Shown: positions 12,707 to 21,784, counted from the first letter of the stretch. The stretch: 64,000 nt of DNA from Alloyangia pacifica (GCF_900116195.1 NZ_FOZW01000018.1:1-64000); one strand, 5' to 3'. The notes: generated from the letters alone by a model not told the origin. Program-made: numbers and translations.

Positions 12707-14014
12707 TCACAGCAGACATAGCGAAATCCACGGCACCAGCACCAGCAGCGCCAGCCGCACGAGATCCGCGAGCCAGAACGGGATGATGCCTCGGAAGATG
12801 GTCGAGAGCGCGATGTCCGGCATCACCGAGCGCAGCACGAAGACGTTCATCCCCACCGGCGGGGTGATCAGGCTCACCTCGGTGACCACCACGACGACCA
12901 CGGCGAACCAGATCAGCAGCGCCTCGGGGTCGGCGAGCGGGCCGGTGCCAAAATCGAGCTGCGCGACGATCGGGTAGAACACCGGGACCGTGAGCAGGAT
13001 CATCGACAGGCTTTCGAAGACGCAGCCCATCAGCAGGTAGATGCCCACCATGATCCAGATCACCGTCCAGGGGCTGACCTCGGCATCGTAGATCAAGTCG
13101 ACAAGCGCGTCGGGCAACCCGGCGAAGTTGACGAAGGCCGAGAAGATCTCTGCGCCGATGATGATCGCGAAGATCATTGCCGAGGCCAGCACCGTCTCGC
13201 GACAGGCCGAGACGAAGCCTTTCCAGTCGAGCGCCCGCATCGCCAGCGCGAGGCCAAGCGAGGCGATGGCCCCCATGCCCGCGGCCTCGATCGGGGTGAA
13301 GAAGCCGCCGTAGATGCCGACCATGATAAAGAGAAACAGGCCCAGCGTGCCCGCGACCCCCATCTTGTCGCGACGGCTCATCGGCTGCGAGCTGCCGGCC
13401 TCGGGTGCCAGCGAGGGATCGAGGCGCACCGCGACCATCACCGCGATCAGGTAGAAGACGATGCCAATCGCCCCCGGCAGCAGCCCCGCGATGAAGAGCT
13501 TGCCGATGTCGCTCTCGGTCAGCAGCCCGTAGATGATCATGATCACCGAGGGCGGGATGAGGATACCCAGCGTGCCCCCCGCGGCGATCGAGCCCGCCGC
13601 GAGGCTGTCGGCATAGCCGAAGCGGCGCATGGGCGGCATGGCAACGCGGCTCATGGTGGCGGCGGTCGCCAGCGACGAGCCCGAGACCGCCGAGAAGCCG
13701 CCGCAGGAGAGCACCGCCGCCAGCGCCAGCCCGCCGCGCATCCGGCCGAACACCCGGTCGGCCCCGGCAAACAGCCCCTGCGCGATGCCCGAGCCGGCCA
13801 GCACGTTGCCCATGAAGATGAACAGAGGCACCACCGAGAGCGAGTAGCTCAGCCCGGTCTCGAAGACCGCGGCGCCGACCATCGCCCCTGCGGGCTCCCA
13901 GCCGCGCAGCCAGGCAAAGCCGACGCCGCCGACCAGCGCCATGGCAAAGGCGATGGGCACGCGGGCGAAGACCAGCGCCAACAGGATGACGATGGCGATG
14001 ATCGATTCAGTCAT
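12707..14014 (-). CDS. dctM: TRAP transporter large permease DctM
   Basis: The 435-aa integral membrane protein is the ion-coupled translocation subunit of a TRAP importer. It has about 12 hydrophobic segments and the DctM-family glycine/proline stretches GGTLGILIPPSVIMIIYG and LITPPVGMNVFV. The start (MTESIIAIVILLALVFARVP) overlaps the dctQ stop by 8 bp, suggesting translational coupling. It belongs to a minus-strand operon that begins with homogentisate dioxygenase, so it probably imports an aromatic carboxylate. Confidence 0.92.
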   Translation of the reverse strand: MTESIIAIVILLALVFARVPIAFAMALVGGVGFAWLRGWEPAGAMVGAAVFETGLSYSLSVVPLFIFMGNVLAGSGIAQGLFAGADRVFGRMRGGLALAAVLSCGGFSAVSGSSLATAATMSRVAMPPMRRFGYADSLAAGSIAAGGTLGILIPPSVIMIIYGLLTESDIGKLFIAGLLPGAIGIVFYLIAVMVAVRLDPSLAPEAGSSQPMSRRDKMGVAGTLGLFLFIMVGIYGGFFTPIEAAGMGAIASLGLALAMRALDWKGFVSACRETVLASAMIFAIIIGAEIFSAFVNFAGLPDALVDLIYDAEVSPWTVIWIMVGIYLLMGCVFESLSMILLTVPVFYPIVAQLDFGTGPLADPEALLIWFAVVVVVVTEVSLITPPVGMNVFVLRSVMPDIALSTIFRGIIPFWLADLVRLALLVLVPWISLCLL

Positions 14015-14462
14015 GGGAGAATTCTCGCAGCAGTCCGAAAAGCGCCGAGGCGAGGCAGGCGACGCCCCCCAGCGCGGCAAAGGGGGCGAGCGGCACGCCC
14101 AGCGAAACCGAGCGCGCGCCCTCGTGCCACTGATCGAGCATCAGGCCGAAGAGGGTCCAGGCAAACCAGCACAGCACGAGCGCCGAGACCGTTGCGGCGA
14201 AGAGGCCGAGCGCCCTCTGCACCGCGCGGGGCAGCGCGCCGACCAGCAGATCGACCTCCACATGCGCCCCGGCACGGCTGACCAGCGGCAGCGCCACGAA
14301 GACCAGCGCGCCGAGCATCAGCTCGGTCATCTCGAAGGCACCCGAGAGCGGCGCGTTGAGCAGGTAGCGGCCCACCACGTCGATCCCGGTCACCGCCATC
14401 AGGGCCAGCAGCAAGGTTGCCGCCAGCCCCAGGAGGATCGTTTCGAACCGCTTGGCGATCAT
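14007..14462 (-). CDS. dctQ: TRAP transporter small permease DctQ
   Basis: The 151-aa protein has four predicted membrane helices and the DctQ-typical GAFEMTELMLGALVFVALPLV segment near residues 38-58. It forms the membrane complex with DctM. Its start at 14462 overlaps the dctP stop by 4 bp (ATGA-type overlap), and its end overlaps dctM by 8 bp. Confidence 0.9.
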   Translation of the reverse strand: MIAKRFETILLGLAATLLLALMAVTGIDVVGRYLLNAPLSGAFEMTELMLGALVFVALPLVSRAGAHVEVDLLVGALPRAVQRALGLFAATVSALVLCWFAWTLFGLMLDQWHEGARSVSLGVPLAPFAALGGVACLASALFGLLREFSHD

Positions 14463-15499
14463 TGCGCCGCCGACATGTCGACGCCGGTCATCTCGCGGAA
14501 GCGCGCCAGCGCCGCGGTGCCGTCCTCGCCCTCGGGCAGGCTTTCCGCCCAGGCCTTTTCGTGCTGCGCGGCGGCGGTCTTCACCGCATCGAGAACCGGC
14601 GCAGAGGCGGCGTAGAGCTCGATCCCCGCCGCGTCGATCTTCTCCTTCGCGGCATCGTCGGCGTCGTTCCAGGCCTGCCCCACCAACTCGGCAAAGGCCT
14701 CGCCGGAGATCGCGTCGATCGCCTGCTGGTCCTCGGGCGAGATCTCGTCCCATTTGTCCTCGTCCATCACCAAAAACCAGCTGGTGTTGTAGAGCCCACC
14801 CGGCACGGTCATCGAGTACTTGATGTCATCCGTCAGCTTGAACGCCGTGAGCGCCTCGTAGGTGAAGGCCACCCCGTCGATCACCCCGCGCGAGAGCTTC
14901 TCGTAGACCTCGGGCGAGGACATGAAGAGCGGCGTCGCGCCCAAGTCTTCGGTCAGGCCCGCGATATAACCGCCGGGCACGCGGATCTTCATGCCTTCAA
15001 GGTCGGCAGGGGTCTCGATCTTGCGCAGGTTGTTGTGCAGCAGCCCCGGCCCGTGCATGAAGAGGCCGAGCAGGTGGGTGCCGGCGTGTTCCTCGCGCGC
15101 GTTCAGATCCTCGGTGTAGACGGTCCAGAACGCCTTGGAGGCGGCAACCGCGTCATCGCCGAGGAAGGAGAACTGCCCCAGCTGCGAGCCGCCAAAGCGG
15201 TCGTCCTGGGTGAAACTGTGCAGCCCGTAGGTTATGTCAGCCACGCCGTCACGGGCCATGTCGAAATGCGCCGGCGGGCTGCCCAGCGGCTTGCCCAGCA
15301 CGCGCACCGAGACGCGGCCTTCGGTTACCTCTTCTACCTTCTCGGCCCAAGGCTTGATCGCTTTGACCACGATCGGATGGCGCGGCGGCAGCCAGCTCGA
15401 CAGCGCCAGCTGCACGTCCTTGGCCTGCGCCACGCCGGACAGTGCCAGCAGGGCGAGGGCCGCGAGACCCGTTTTCTTGAGCGTCGTTTGGAACGTCAT
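14459..15499 (-). CDS. dctP: TRAP transporter substrate-binding protein DctP
   Basis: The 346-aa periplasmic binding protein has a signal peptide (LAALALLALSGVAQA, cleavage around residue 26). The mature protein begins KDVQLALSSWLPPRHP. The region around residues 160-205 (DLEGMKIRVPGGY) contains the Arg that usually contacts the substrate carboxylate in DctP proteins. It shares WLPPxH and HxDMxRDGxADI with the second DctP at 34.3 kb, so the two are paralogues. It follows maiA by 54 bp in the same operon, which suggests a homogentisate-feeding aromatic acid as ligand. Confidence 0.9.
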   Translation of the reverse strand: MTFQTTLKKTGLAALALLALSGVAQAKDVQLALSSWLPPRHPIVVKAIKPWAEKVEEVTEGRVSVRVLGKPLGSPPAHFDMARDGVADITYGLHSFTQDDRFGGSQLGQFSFLGDDAVAASKAFWTVYTEDLNAREEHAGTHLLGLFMHGPGLLHNNLRKIETPADLEGMKIRVPGGYIAGLTEDLGATPLFMSSPEVYEKLSRGVIDGVAFTYEALTAFKLTDDIKYSMTVPGGLYNTSWFLVMDEDKWDEISPEDQQAIDAISGEAFAELVGQAWNDADDAAKEKIDAAGIELYAASAPVLDAVKTAAAQHEKAWAESLPEGEDGTAALARFREMTGVDMSAAQ

Positions 15500-15553
15500 G
15501 GGGGATCCTCCCTTGCGGGGCCACGGGCTCCTCCGCCCGGACCCGGTGAAATC

Positions 15554-16189
15554 TCAGATGGTTGCGGGCTGCATCGCCTCGGGTTCGGCCCGGCGGAAGG
15601 CGTCGAACCCTGCGCAAGCCCGCGCGACGCGGGTGATGCGCGGCAGGTCAGCGGTCTCCACGCCCCAGCGCGCGGCGTTGTAGAGTTGCGGGATCAGGCA
15701 CAGGTCGGCCTGTGTCAGCTCCGCCCCGATGCAGTAGGGGCCGGTCTCGTCGAGCAGCGCCTCCACTGCCTCCAGCCCGGGACGGATGAAGTGGCGCATC
15801 CAGTCGCCGCGGGTGTCTTCCAGCCCGGTCAGCGCGGCGGCATGGGCCGCGACGCGCAAGTTGCAGACCGGATGCAGGTCGCAGGCGATGGCCTGCGCGA
15901 TGGCCCGCATCCGCGCGGCCTGTGCCGGGTCGGAGGGGCGCAGCGAGACGCGCCCGGTCTCCTCGAGGAAGTCGAGGATGGCAAGGCTCTGCGTCAGCCG
16001 CAGCCCGTCGATGTCCAGCACCGGCACGAGGCCTTGAGGATTCAGCGCCAGATGCTCCGCACCGCGCTGATCCCCGGCGAGCAAGTCGACCGGCCGGCTC
16101 TGCCAGTCGAGCCCCGCGAGGTTGAGCGCGATCCGCACCCGCCAACTCGCGGTCGAGCGCCAGTAGTCGTAGAGCACCGCCTCAGGCAT
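15554..16189 (-). CDS. maiA: Maleylacetoacetate isomerase (zeta-class glutathione transferase)
   Basis: Isomerises maleylacetoacetate to fumarylacetoacetate with glutathione. The 211-aa protein starts MPEAVLYDYWRSTASWRVRIALNLAGL, the zeta-class signature with the catalytic Ser/Thr region at about residues 11-16. LNPQGLVPVLDIDG and LTQSLAILDFLEE form the glutathione site. A C-terminal helical domain includes ADLCLIPQLYNA. It overlaps the DUF2783 gene by 8 bp. With hmgA and fah it completes conversion of homogentisate to fumarate and acetoacetate. Confidence 0.92.
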   Translation of the reverse strand: MPEAVLYDYWRSTASWRVRIALNLAGLDWQSRPVDLLAGDQRGAEHLALNPQGLVPVLDIDGLRLTQSLAILDFLEETGRVSLRPSDPAQAARMRAIAQAIACDLHPVCNLRVAAHAAALTGLEDTRGDWMRHFIRPGLEAVEALLDETGPYCIGAELTQADLCLIPQLYNAARWGVETADLPRITRVARACAGFDAFRRAEPEAMQPATI

Positions 16190-16376
16190 AGGAGCGGGCC
16201 GTCGCGAGGATCGTCTTCAGCTCGTCCACGTCGCCGAAACGGTTGGCGAGCAGCAGCACGATCCTAACGTTGAGCGCGTGGCTCTGCGCCTCGTCCAGTC
16301 CCTCGTGCGCCACCATCAGCGCCTCGTAGGCCTCGTCGCCGCGGGAACCCAGCCCCATGTCGTACACCTGACGCAT
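16182..16376 (-). CDS. Small DUF2783-like protein, possible coupling protein of the adjacent hydroxylase
   Basis: This 64-aa, largely helical soluble protein starts MRQVYDMGLGSRGDEAYEAL. Its stop overlaps maiA and its start overlaps the hydroxylase stop by one base (TGATG), so it is tightly coupled to both. I recognise it as DUF2783-like. Pseudomonas putida U 3-hydroxyphenylacetate 6-hydroxylase is described as a flavoprotein (MhaA) needing a small coupling protein (MhaB). The order here matches that pairing, so an MhaB-like role is a reasonable inference; I could not check that MhaB belongs to this family. Confidence 0.75.
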   Translation of the reverse strand: MRQVYDMGLGSRGDEAYEALMVAHEGLDEAQSHALNVRIVLLLANRFGDVDELKTILATARSYA

Positions 16377-17989
16377 CACGCCATCTCCCTTTCGCAGCTG
16401 CGGCCCATGGCGCGGGCCAGCGCCTCCTTCAGTGCGGGCTCGTTGACCTCGCCGTGGAACACCGCCGCCGCGTGGCCGTCGGGCCGCACGAGGTAGGCAA
16501 CTCCCGTGCCGTAGCGCTGCAGCGCATATCCCGCGCGGTCGTCGTGGGTGGGGTAGCCCTTGCCGGACTGCCCAATCCCGATACGCCGCACGCCCCCATC
16601 CGGCAGCTCGATCTCGCCGAAGCCGACCAGCGTGAAGTCGCCCTGAACAAGCGGCAGCAACCAGCCATTGCCCAGCGGCGCATCCACCATCGGCTGGCCC
16701 GGGCGCACCAGCCCCTCCCCGGGTGTCTGCAGCGCAAACCCCTCCAGCGAGCAGGGCACGGACAGCCGCCCCGAGTTGATCAGCCGCCGCGCAAAGGGCT
16801 GGTCGTGGGCCATGCGCAGCGTCTCGCGGCGGAACAGCGCCTCGATCTCGGTCTTCGGCGTCATGAAGTTGGTCGAGCGGGCGGAGTTGAGGATGTTCTC
16901 CGCCGAGCCGTGCGAGCGCTCCTCGTGGTAGCTCTCGATCAGCGCCTCGTCGGCCTCGCCCTTCAGCACCGCGGCCAGCTTCCAGCCGAGGTTGTCGACG
17001 TCCTGGATGCCGCCATTGCCGCCGCGCGCGCCGAAAGGACTGACGACGTGGGCGCTGTCGCCGACAAACGCCACGCGGCCATGCACGAAGCGGTCGAGCT
17101 TGATGCAACGGAACTTGTAGACCGACAGCCAGTCGAGCCGGAACGGCTTGTCCCCGACGATCGCCCTGATGCGCGGGATGACCATCGCCTCGCTGGCTTC
17201 CACCTTGGCATCCGCGCCGAGGTCGAGCTGCAGGTCGATGCGGTAGATATTGTCGGGCTGCGCGTGCAGCAGTGCCGACTTGCCGGGATGGAAGGTCGGA
17301 TCGAACCAGAACCAGCGCTCGGCGATGCCGTGATCGCCGAAGGGGCTCTCGTCCATCTCGATATCGGCGATGAGAAACTGCTCCTCGAAGGTCTGGCCGG
17401 AGAAGTCGAGCCCCATGCGCTCGCGCGTCGCCGATTTCGCCCCGTCGCAGGCCAGCAGCCAGTCCGCTGCCAGCTCGTAGGTGCCCTCGGGGGTCTCGAC
17501 GGTCAGCCTCACCCCATCCACGCACGCCGCATGGTCCACCACCTTCGACAAAAAGCGGATGTCGATCAGCTCGGGAAATTCGCGAGCCCGCTCGAGCAGA
17601 TATTGCTCGACGTAGTATTGCTGGAGGTTGATGAAGGCCGGGTATTTGTGGCCGTCCTCGGGCAGCAGATCAAAGCTGTAGACTTCCTCGTCGCCGTGGA
17701 ACAGCCGCCCCACCTTCCAGGTCACGCCCTTTTCCAGCATGCGCTCGCCGACGCCCAGCCGGTCGAAGATCTCGAGCGTGCGCTTGGCCCAGCAGATCGC
17801 CCGGCTGCCGACCGAGACGACGTTGTTGTCATCAAGCACCACCGAGCGGATGCCCTGCAGCGCCAGATCGATCGCCATCGCCAGCCCGATGGGGCCCGCC
17901 CCGACGATGGCCACCGGCGCGCCGGTGGTGCCGCCGTCAAGCTCGGGCGGGCGCACGAAGGGCTGCGGGGCGTAGCTGTATGCTGGCAT
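16376..17989 (-). CDS. Class A FAD monooxygenase (MhpA/PheA type), possible 3-hydroxyphenylacetate 6-hydroxylase
   Basis: The 537-aa flavoprotein hydroxylates an aromatic acid with NAD(P)H and O2. APVAIVGAGPIGLAMAIDLALQG (about residues 24-46) is the dinucleotide-binding fold. DWLLACDGAKSATRERMGL (about residues 175-193) is the DG motif. VAFVGDSAHVVSPFGARGGNGGIQD (about residues 296-320) is the GD motif. A C-terminal thioredoxin-like part follows. Flanking hmgA, fah and maiA imply that the product is homogentisate, which points to 3-hydroxyphenylacetate as a substrate. A 3-hydroxybenzoate 6-hydroxylase role would give gentisate, which does not fit an hmgA operon. Substrate assignment is inference. 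Confidence 0.85.
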   Translation of the reverse strand: MPAYSYAPQPFVRPPELDGGTTGAPVAIVGAGPIGLAMAIDLALQGIRSVVLDDNNVVSVGSRAICWAKRTLEIFDRLGVGERMLEKGVTWKVGRLFHGDEEVYSFDLLPEDGHKYPAFINLQQYYVEQYLLERAREFPELIDIRFLSKVVDHAACVDGVRLTVETPEGTYELAADWLLACDGAKSATRERMGLDFSGQTFEEQFLIADIEMDESPFGDHGIAERWFWFDPTFHPGKSALLHAQPDNIYRIDLQLDLGADAKVEASEAMVIPRIRAIVGDKPFRLDWLSVYKFRCIKLDRFVHGRVAFVGDSAHVVSPFGARGGNGGIQDVDNLGWKLAAVLKGEADEALIESYHEERSHGSAENILNSARSTNFMTPKTEIEALFRRETLRMAHDQPFARRLINSGRLSVPCSLEGFALQTPGEGLVRPGQPMVDAPLGNGWLLPLVQGDFTLVGFGEIELPDGGVRRIGIGQSGKGYPTHDDRAGYALQRYGTGVAYLVRPDGHAAAVFHGEVNEPALKEALARAMGRSCEREMA

Positions 17990-18006
17990 GGTCTCTCCTC
18001 CCTCAT

Positions 18007-18080
18007 GCGTGCGGTCCGGCTCCTCCGCCGGGCCGCACGCGGATCGTCTCGTATCGTGTCCGGCGCGGCACCCCGCGCCG
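18007..18080. repeat. Two consecutive hairpins between the MBL-fold and hydroxylase genes
   Basis: A 14-bp stem with one G-U-type mismatch pairs 18007-18020 with 18027-18040. An 8-bp stem pairs 18061-18068 with 18073-18080. They fill most of the 99-bp gap inside the operon and have no T-run. They may act as RNA-processing or stability elements. Confidence 0.55.
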
Positions 18081-18088
18081 ACGGGCGC

Positions 18089-19039
18089 TCAGCCCTGCAG
18101 GTCGGCCCACATCTGCTGATCGCGCTCGGCGGTCCAGACGCGGGGGGTGTCGATGCCGCGGGCCTCGTCGTAGGCACGGCCGACGTTGAACGGCAGGCAA
18201 TGTTCGTAGATGGCGTAATCGGCGAACTTCGGATCGCACTCGGCGCGCACCGCGTCCCAGGCCTCCTTGAGCGTGCCGCCTCGGGCCACGACACGGGCGA
18301 CGGGCTTGTAGGTCGAGCGCACGAAATCGGCGGTGTTCTCCAGCGCCTGCATCACCTGCGCCTCGCCCACCAGCGCATCGCCCCGGCCCGGCGCGATGGC
18401 CTTGGGCTCGAAGGCGGCGATATTGGCCAGCGTATCGGGCCAGTCGGCGAAATGACCGTCGCCGCAGTAGCAGGCCGAGTGGAACTCGACGATGTCGCCG
18501 GTGAACATCACCTCCTGGTCAGGCACCCAGATCACCGCGTCGCCGGCGGTATGGGCGCGGCCGAGATGCATGATGTCGACCCGGCGCTTGCCGAGATAGA
18601 CGGTCATCCGGTCGCTGAAGGTGGTGGTCGGACGGGTCAGACCGGGGATTTCCTCATGCCCCTGGAACAGCCGCGGGAAACGGCCGAACTCGCTGTCCCA
18701 ATCTTCCTGCCCGCGCTCTTCCACCATGGCGGCGGCGGTATCGGACATGATGATCTCGCGCGCGCCATAGGCCGAGGCGCCGAGCACCCGAACCGCATGA
18801 TAATGCGTCAGCACCAGGTGGCTGATCGGCTTGTCGGTGACAGAGCGCACGCACTCGATGACCTTGCGCGCCAGCCGCGGGGTGGCCTGCGCCTCGACGA
18901 TCATCACGCTCTCGTCGCCGATGATGACGCCGGTGTTGGGGTCACCCTCGGCGGTGAAGGCATAGAGCCCCTCGCCCACCTGCGTGAAGCTGATCTTCTT
19001 TTCTTCCATGTCGCCTTGCGACGCGAATGCCTTGGCCAT
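18089..19039 (-). CDS. MBL-fold protein with altered metal-site motifs
   Basis: The 316-aa protein has the metallo-beta-lactamase fold order. However, the canonical HxHxDH motif reads LTHYHAVRVLG at about residues 73-83, so the Asp and third His are absent. GRAHTAGD and FTGDIVEFHS retain the later His and Asp ligands. The usual final PGHG appears as APGRGDAL. Metal content may therefore be reduced or different. Start at 19039 follows AAGGAGG. It lies 11 bp from fah, inside the homogentisate operon, so it may process a pathway ester, thioester or lactone; no activity can be assigned. Confidence 0.85.
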   Translation of the reverse strand: MAKAFASQGDMEEKKISFTQVGEGLYAFTAEGDPNTGVIIGDESVMIVEAQATPRLARKVIECVRSVTDKPISHLVLTHYHAVRVLGASAYGAREIIMSDTAAAMVEERGQEDWDSEFGRFPRLFQGHEEIPGLTRPTTTFSDRMTVYLGKRRVDIMHLGRAHTAGDAVIWVPDQEVMFTGDIVEFHSACYCGDGHFADWPDTLANIAAFEPKAIAPGRGDALVGEAQVMQALENTADFVRSTYKPVARVVARGGTLKEAWDAVRAECDPKFADYAIYEHCLPFNVGRAYDEARGIDTPRVWTAERDQQMWADLQG

Positions 19040-19050
19040 GAGAGCCTCCT

Positions 19051-20292
19051 TCAGTCCTTGGTCCAACTGGGCTGCGGCACGGCGGGCAGAACCTTGCCCG
19101 TGCAGGCGCCGAAGCCGATGCGATAGCCGTCGCCCTGCGCCGCGCCGCGCAGGGTCAGAGTGTCGCCGTCCTCGAGGAAGCTGCGCGTCGCGCCGCCGGG
19201 AAGCTCGACCGGCTCCTTGCCGCCCCAGCTCATCTCCAAGAGCGAGCCGCGGCTGCCGGGCGTCGCGCCCGAGATTGTCCCCGAGCCCAGCAGGTCGCCC
19301 GTGCGCATGGCGCAGCCGCTGGTGGTGTGATGGCAGAGCTGCTGCGCCGCCGAGTAGTACATCTCGGCATAGTTGGTGCGGGCGATCACCGACTCCTCGC
19401 CCCCCTCCGGGGCCAGCGCCACCTCGAGGTCGATGTCGTAGAGCATCGGCCCCGGCTCGCGCAGGTAGGGCAGCAGCTCGCGCTCGCGCTCGGGTGTCGA
19501 GGTGCGGAACGGCGCCAGCGCTGCGGCGGTGACGATCCAGGGGCTGATCGTGGTGGCGGTGGCCTTCGACTGGAACGGGCCGAGCGGCTGGTACTCCCAA
19601 GCCTGGATGTCGCGCGCCGACCAGTCGTTGAGCAGCACGTAGCCGAAGATCATCTCGTCCGCCTGCGCCACCGAGACCATGCCCTGCGACGGCGTGCCTA
19701 CGATAGCGCCCATCTCCAGCTCCAGATCGAAGCGGCGGCAGGGCTCAAACACAGGCAGATCGGCGTCCGGCAGCTTCAGCTGCCCCCAGGGGCGGATGAC
19801 CTCCGTGCCAGAGACCACCACCGAAGACGCCCGGCCGTTGTAGCCGATGGGGATCGACAGCCAGTTCGGCGGCAGCGCGTTCTCCGGCCCCCGGAACATG
19901 GTACCGACGTTGAACGCGTGGTTCTTGGCGGCGTAGAAATCGGTGTACTCGCTGACCGAGAAGGGCATCAGCAGTGAAACCCCCGCCAGCGGCACCAGAT
20001 GTGGCTCCACGGCGGCGCGATTCGTCTCGTCGCCCAGCAGTTCGGTCAGCCGCGCGCGCAGCGCCGCCCAGACTTCTGGCCCCGCCGCCATCACCGCGTT
20101 CCACGACGGCGCGGCGAAAAGCGCCGGGTCCAGCCCGTGCTCCACCGCGCCCACGTCGAGCACAAAGTCCCCGATCGCCACGCCCATGCGCGCGCCTTGC
20201 CCATCATCGAAGACCCCGTAGGGCAGGTTGTTCAGCGGGAAGTCGCAGCCGGGCTCGTTCGCCCCGTCGACCCAGCTCGTCATCAAGCTCAT
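19051..20292 (-). CDS. fahA: Fumarylacetoacetase
   Basis: Hydrolyses fumarylacetoacetate to fumarate and acetoacetate, the last step of the pathway. The 413-aa protein matches the length and order of the eukaryote-like FAH family. SVSEYTDFYAAKNHAFNVG (near residues 117-135), FDLELEMGAIVG, FGYVLLNDWSARDIQAWEYQPLGPF and MRTGDLLGSGTISG hold the metal and catalytic regions. I chose the ATG at 20292, preceded by GGAAGGA; an alternative ATG lies three codons inside. Separated from hmgA by a 124-bp gap that contains a repeat element. Confidence 0.94.
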   Translation of the reverse strand: MSLMTSWVDGANEPGCDFPLNNLPYGVFDDGQGARMGVAIGDFVLDVGAVEHGLDPALFAAPSWNAVMAAGPEVWAALRARLTELLGDETNRAAVEPHLVPLAGVSLLMPFSVSEYTDFYAAKNHAFNVGTMFRGPENALPPNWLSIPIGYNGRASSVVVSGTEVIRPWGQLKLPDADLPVFEPCRRFDLELEMGAIVGTPSQGMVSVAQADEMIFGYVLLNDWSARDIQAWEYQPLGPFQSKATATTISPWIVTAAALAPFRTSTPERERELLPYLREPGPMLYDIDLEVALAPEGGEESVIARTNYAEMYYSAAQQLCHHTTSGCAMRTGDLLGSGTISGATPGSRGSLLEMSWGGKEPVELPGGATRSFLEDGDTLTLRGAAQGDGYRIGFGACTGKVLPAVPQPSWTKD

Positions 20293-20340
20293 TCTCGTCC
20301 TTCCGGGCGCGTTCTCTTGGGGCCGCCCGCCCCTTCTTCT

Positions 20341-20400
20341 CTTTTCAAATACGCCGGGGGTGAATTGGCCGCAGGCCAAGAGGGGGCAGCGCCCCCTCCC
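20341..20400. repeat. Intergenic double-hairpin repeat element
   Basis: Two adjacent palindromes lie here: TTGGCC-GCA-GGCCAA at 20365-20379 and AGGGGGC-AGC-GCCCCCT at 20381-20397. They follow an AAATACGCCGGGGGTGAA stretch. I recognise this composite as resembling an interspersed intergenic repeat common in Rhodobacterales genomes. It lies between hmgA and fahA and could attenuate or stabilise the transcript. Confidence 0.6.
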
Positions 20401-20416
20401 CCTTGCAAGCGGCAGC

Positions 20417-21784
20417 TCAGTCCCAATTGCCCTCCGGCGTGCCGTCGAAGCGCTTCTTCAGGCTGTCCCAGCAGTCGATGTAATCGTCCTGCAGCGGCGC
20501 CTCCGCCGCGGCAAAGCGCGTCAGGTGCTGCGGGAAGCGGGTCTCGAACATGAAGCTCATCGTGTTGTCGAGCTTGCCCGGCTTCAGCTCGCCGAAGCTG
20601 GCCTTCTCGAAGGCCTCGTTGTCCGGGCCGTGCGGCAGCATCATGTTGTGGAGGCTCATGCCCCCCGGCACGAAGCCCTGCGGTTTGGCGTCATACTCGC
20701 CGTAGATGTTGCCCATCAGCTCGGACATGACGTTCTTGTGGTACCACGGCGGGCGGAAGGTGTTCTCGGCCACCATCCAGCGCTCGCGGAACAGCACGAA
20801 GTCGATGTTTGCGGTGCCCTCGACGCCCGAGGGCGCGGTCAGCACGGTGAAGATCGACGGGTCGGGGTGATCGAAGAGGATCGCACCGACCGGGCAATAG
20901 GTGCGCAGGTCGTATTTCACCGGCGCGTAGTTGCCGTGCCATGCCACCACGTCGAGCGGTGAATGCCCGATCCAGGTCTCATGGAACTGGCCCTGCCACT
21001 TGATCACCACCCGGCTCTTGGCGTCACGGTCCTCGAAGGCGGCGACCGGCGTCTTGAAGTCGCGGCGGTTGGCCATGCAGTTCGCACCGATCGGACCGCG
21101 CCCCGGCAGGTCGAACTTCTGGCCGTAGTTCTCGCAGACGAAGCCGCGCGCCGGCCCGTCGATCAGTTCAACCCGGTACACGAGGCCGCGCGGCAGGATG
21201 GCGATCTCCTTCGGTTCGAGGTCGATCACCCCGAGCTCGGTGCAGAAGCGCAGCCGGCCCTCCTGCGGCACCACCAAGAGCTCGCTGTCGGCGGAGAAGA
21301 AGTACTCGTCTTCCATCGAGGCGGTGACGAGGTAGATGTGGCTGGCCATGCCGACCTGCGTGTAGACGTCGCCCGCCGTGGTCATGGTGCGCATGCCGGT
21401 CAGCCAAGTCAGGCTCTCCTGCGAATGCGGCACCGGATCCCAGCGGTATTGGCCGAGGCTGATCACGTCCGGATCGACGTTGGGCGCGGACTGCCAGTAG
21501 GGCACGTCGATCTTCGCGAAGCGGCCGACATGCTTCACCGCCGGGCGAATGCGGTAGCACCAGGTGCGCTCGTTCTGGTGGCTCGGCGCGGTGAAGGCGG
21601 TGCCGGAGAGCTGCTCGCCGTAGAGACCGTAGGCGCAACGCTGGGGCGAGTTCATTCCGTCGGGCAGCGCGCCCGGCAGCGCCTCGGTTTCGAAATCATT
21701 GCCGAAACCGGGCATGTAGCCCTCATGCAGCGCGGTGATACCCGCGGCGCGCGTCAGGCCCGAGATCTTGCTCAGGTCATTCAT
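20417..21784 (-). CDS. hmgA: Homogentisate 1,2-dioxygenase
   Basis: Non-haem Fe(II) cupin enzyme that opens the homogentisate ring to maleylacetoacetate. The 455-aa protein begins near [20 protein letters not shown], the family hallmark. It contains [22 protein letters not shown] and [10 protein letters not shown] in the iron-site region (about residues 345-405), and the cupin segment [19 protein letters not shown]. Start at 21784 follows GGGAGGA. In-frame extension to 21877 overlaps the operator palindrome and the divergent marR and is rejected. It is the first gene of a roughly 9.5-kb minus-strand operon. Confidence 0.96.
   Translation of the reverse strand: MNDLSKISGLTRAAGITALHEGYMPGFGNDFETEALPGALPDGMNSPQRCAYGLYGEQLSGTAFTAPSHQNERTWCYRIRPAVKHVGRFAKIDVPYWQSAPNVDPDVISLGQYRWDPVPHSQESLTWLTGMRTMTTAGDVYTQVGMASHIYLVTASMEDEYFFSADSELLVVPQEGRLRFCTELGVIDLEPKEIAILPRGLVYRVELIDGPARGFVCENYGQKFDLPGRGPIGANCMANRRDFKTPVAAFEDRDAKSRVVIKWQGQFHETWIGHSPLDVVAWHGNYAPVKYDLRTYCPVGAILFDHPDPSIFTVLTAPSGVEGTANIDFVLFRERWMVAENTFRPPWYHKNVMSELMGNIYGEYDAKPQGFVPGGMSLHNMMLPHGPDNEAFEKASFGELKPGKLDNTMSFMFETRFPQHLTRFAAAEAPLQDDYIDCWDSLKKRFDGTPEGNWD

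Noticed and set aside
16454-19126. 890-aa open frame on the plus strand
   Set aside because: Antisense to the flavin hydroxylase and MBL-fold genes, which have clear motifs; this frame has none.
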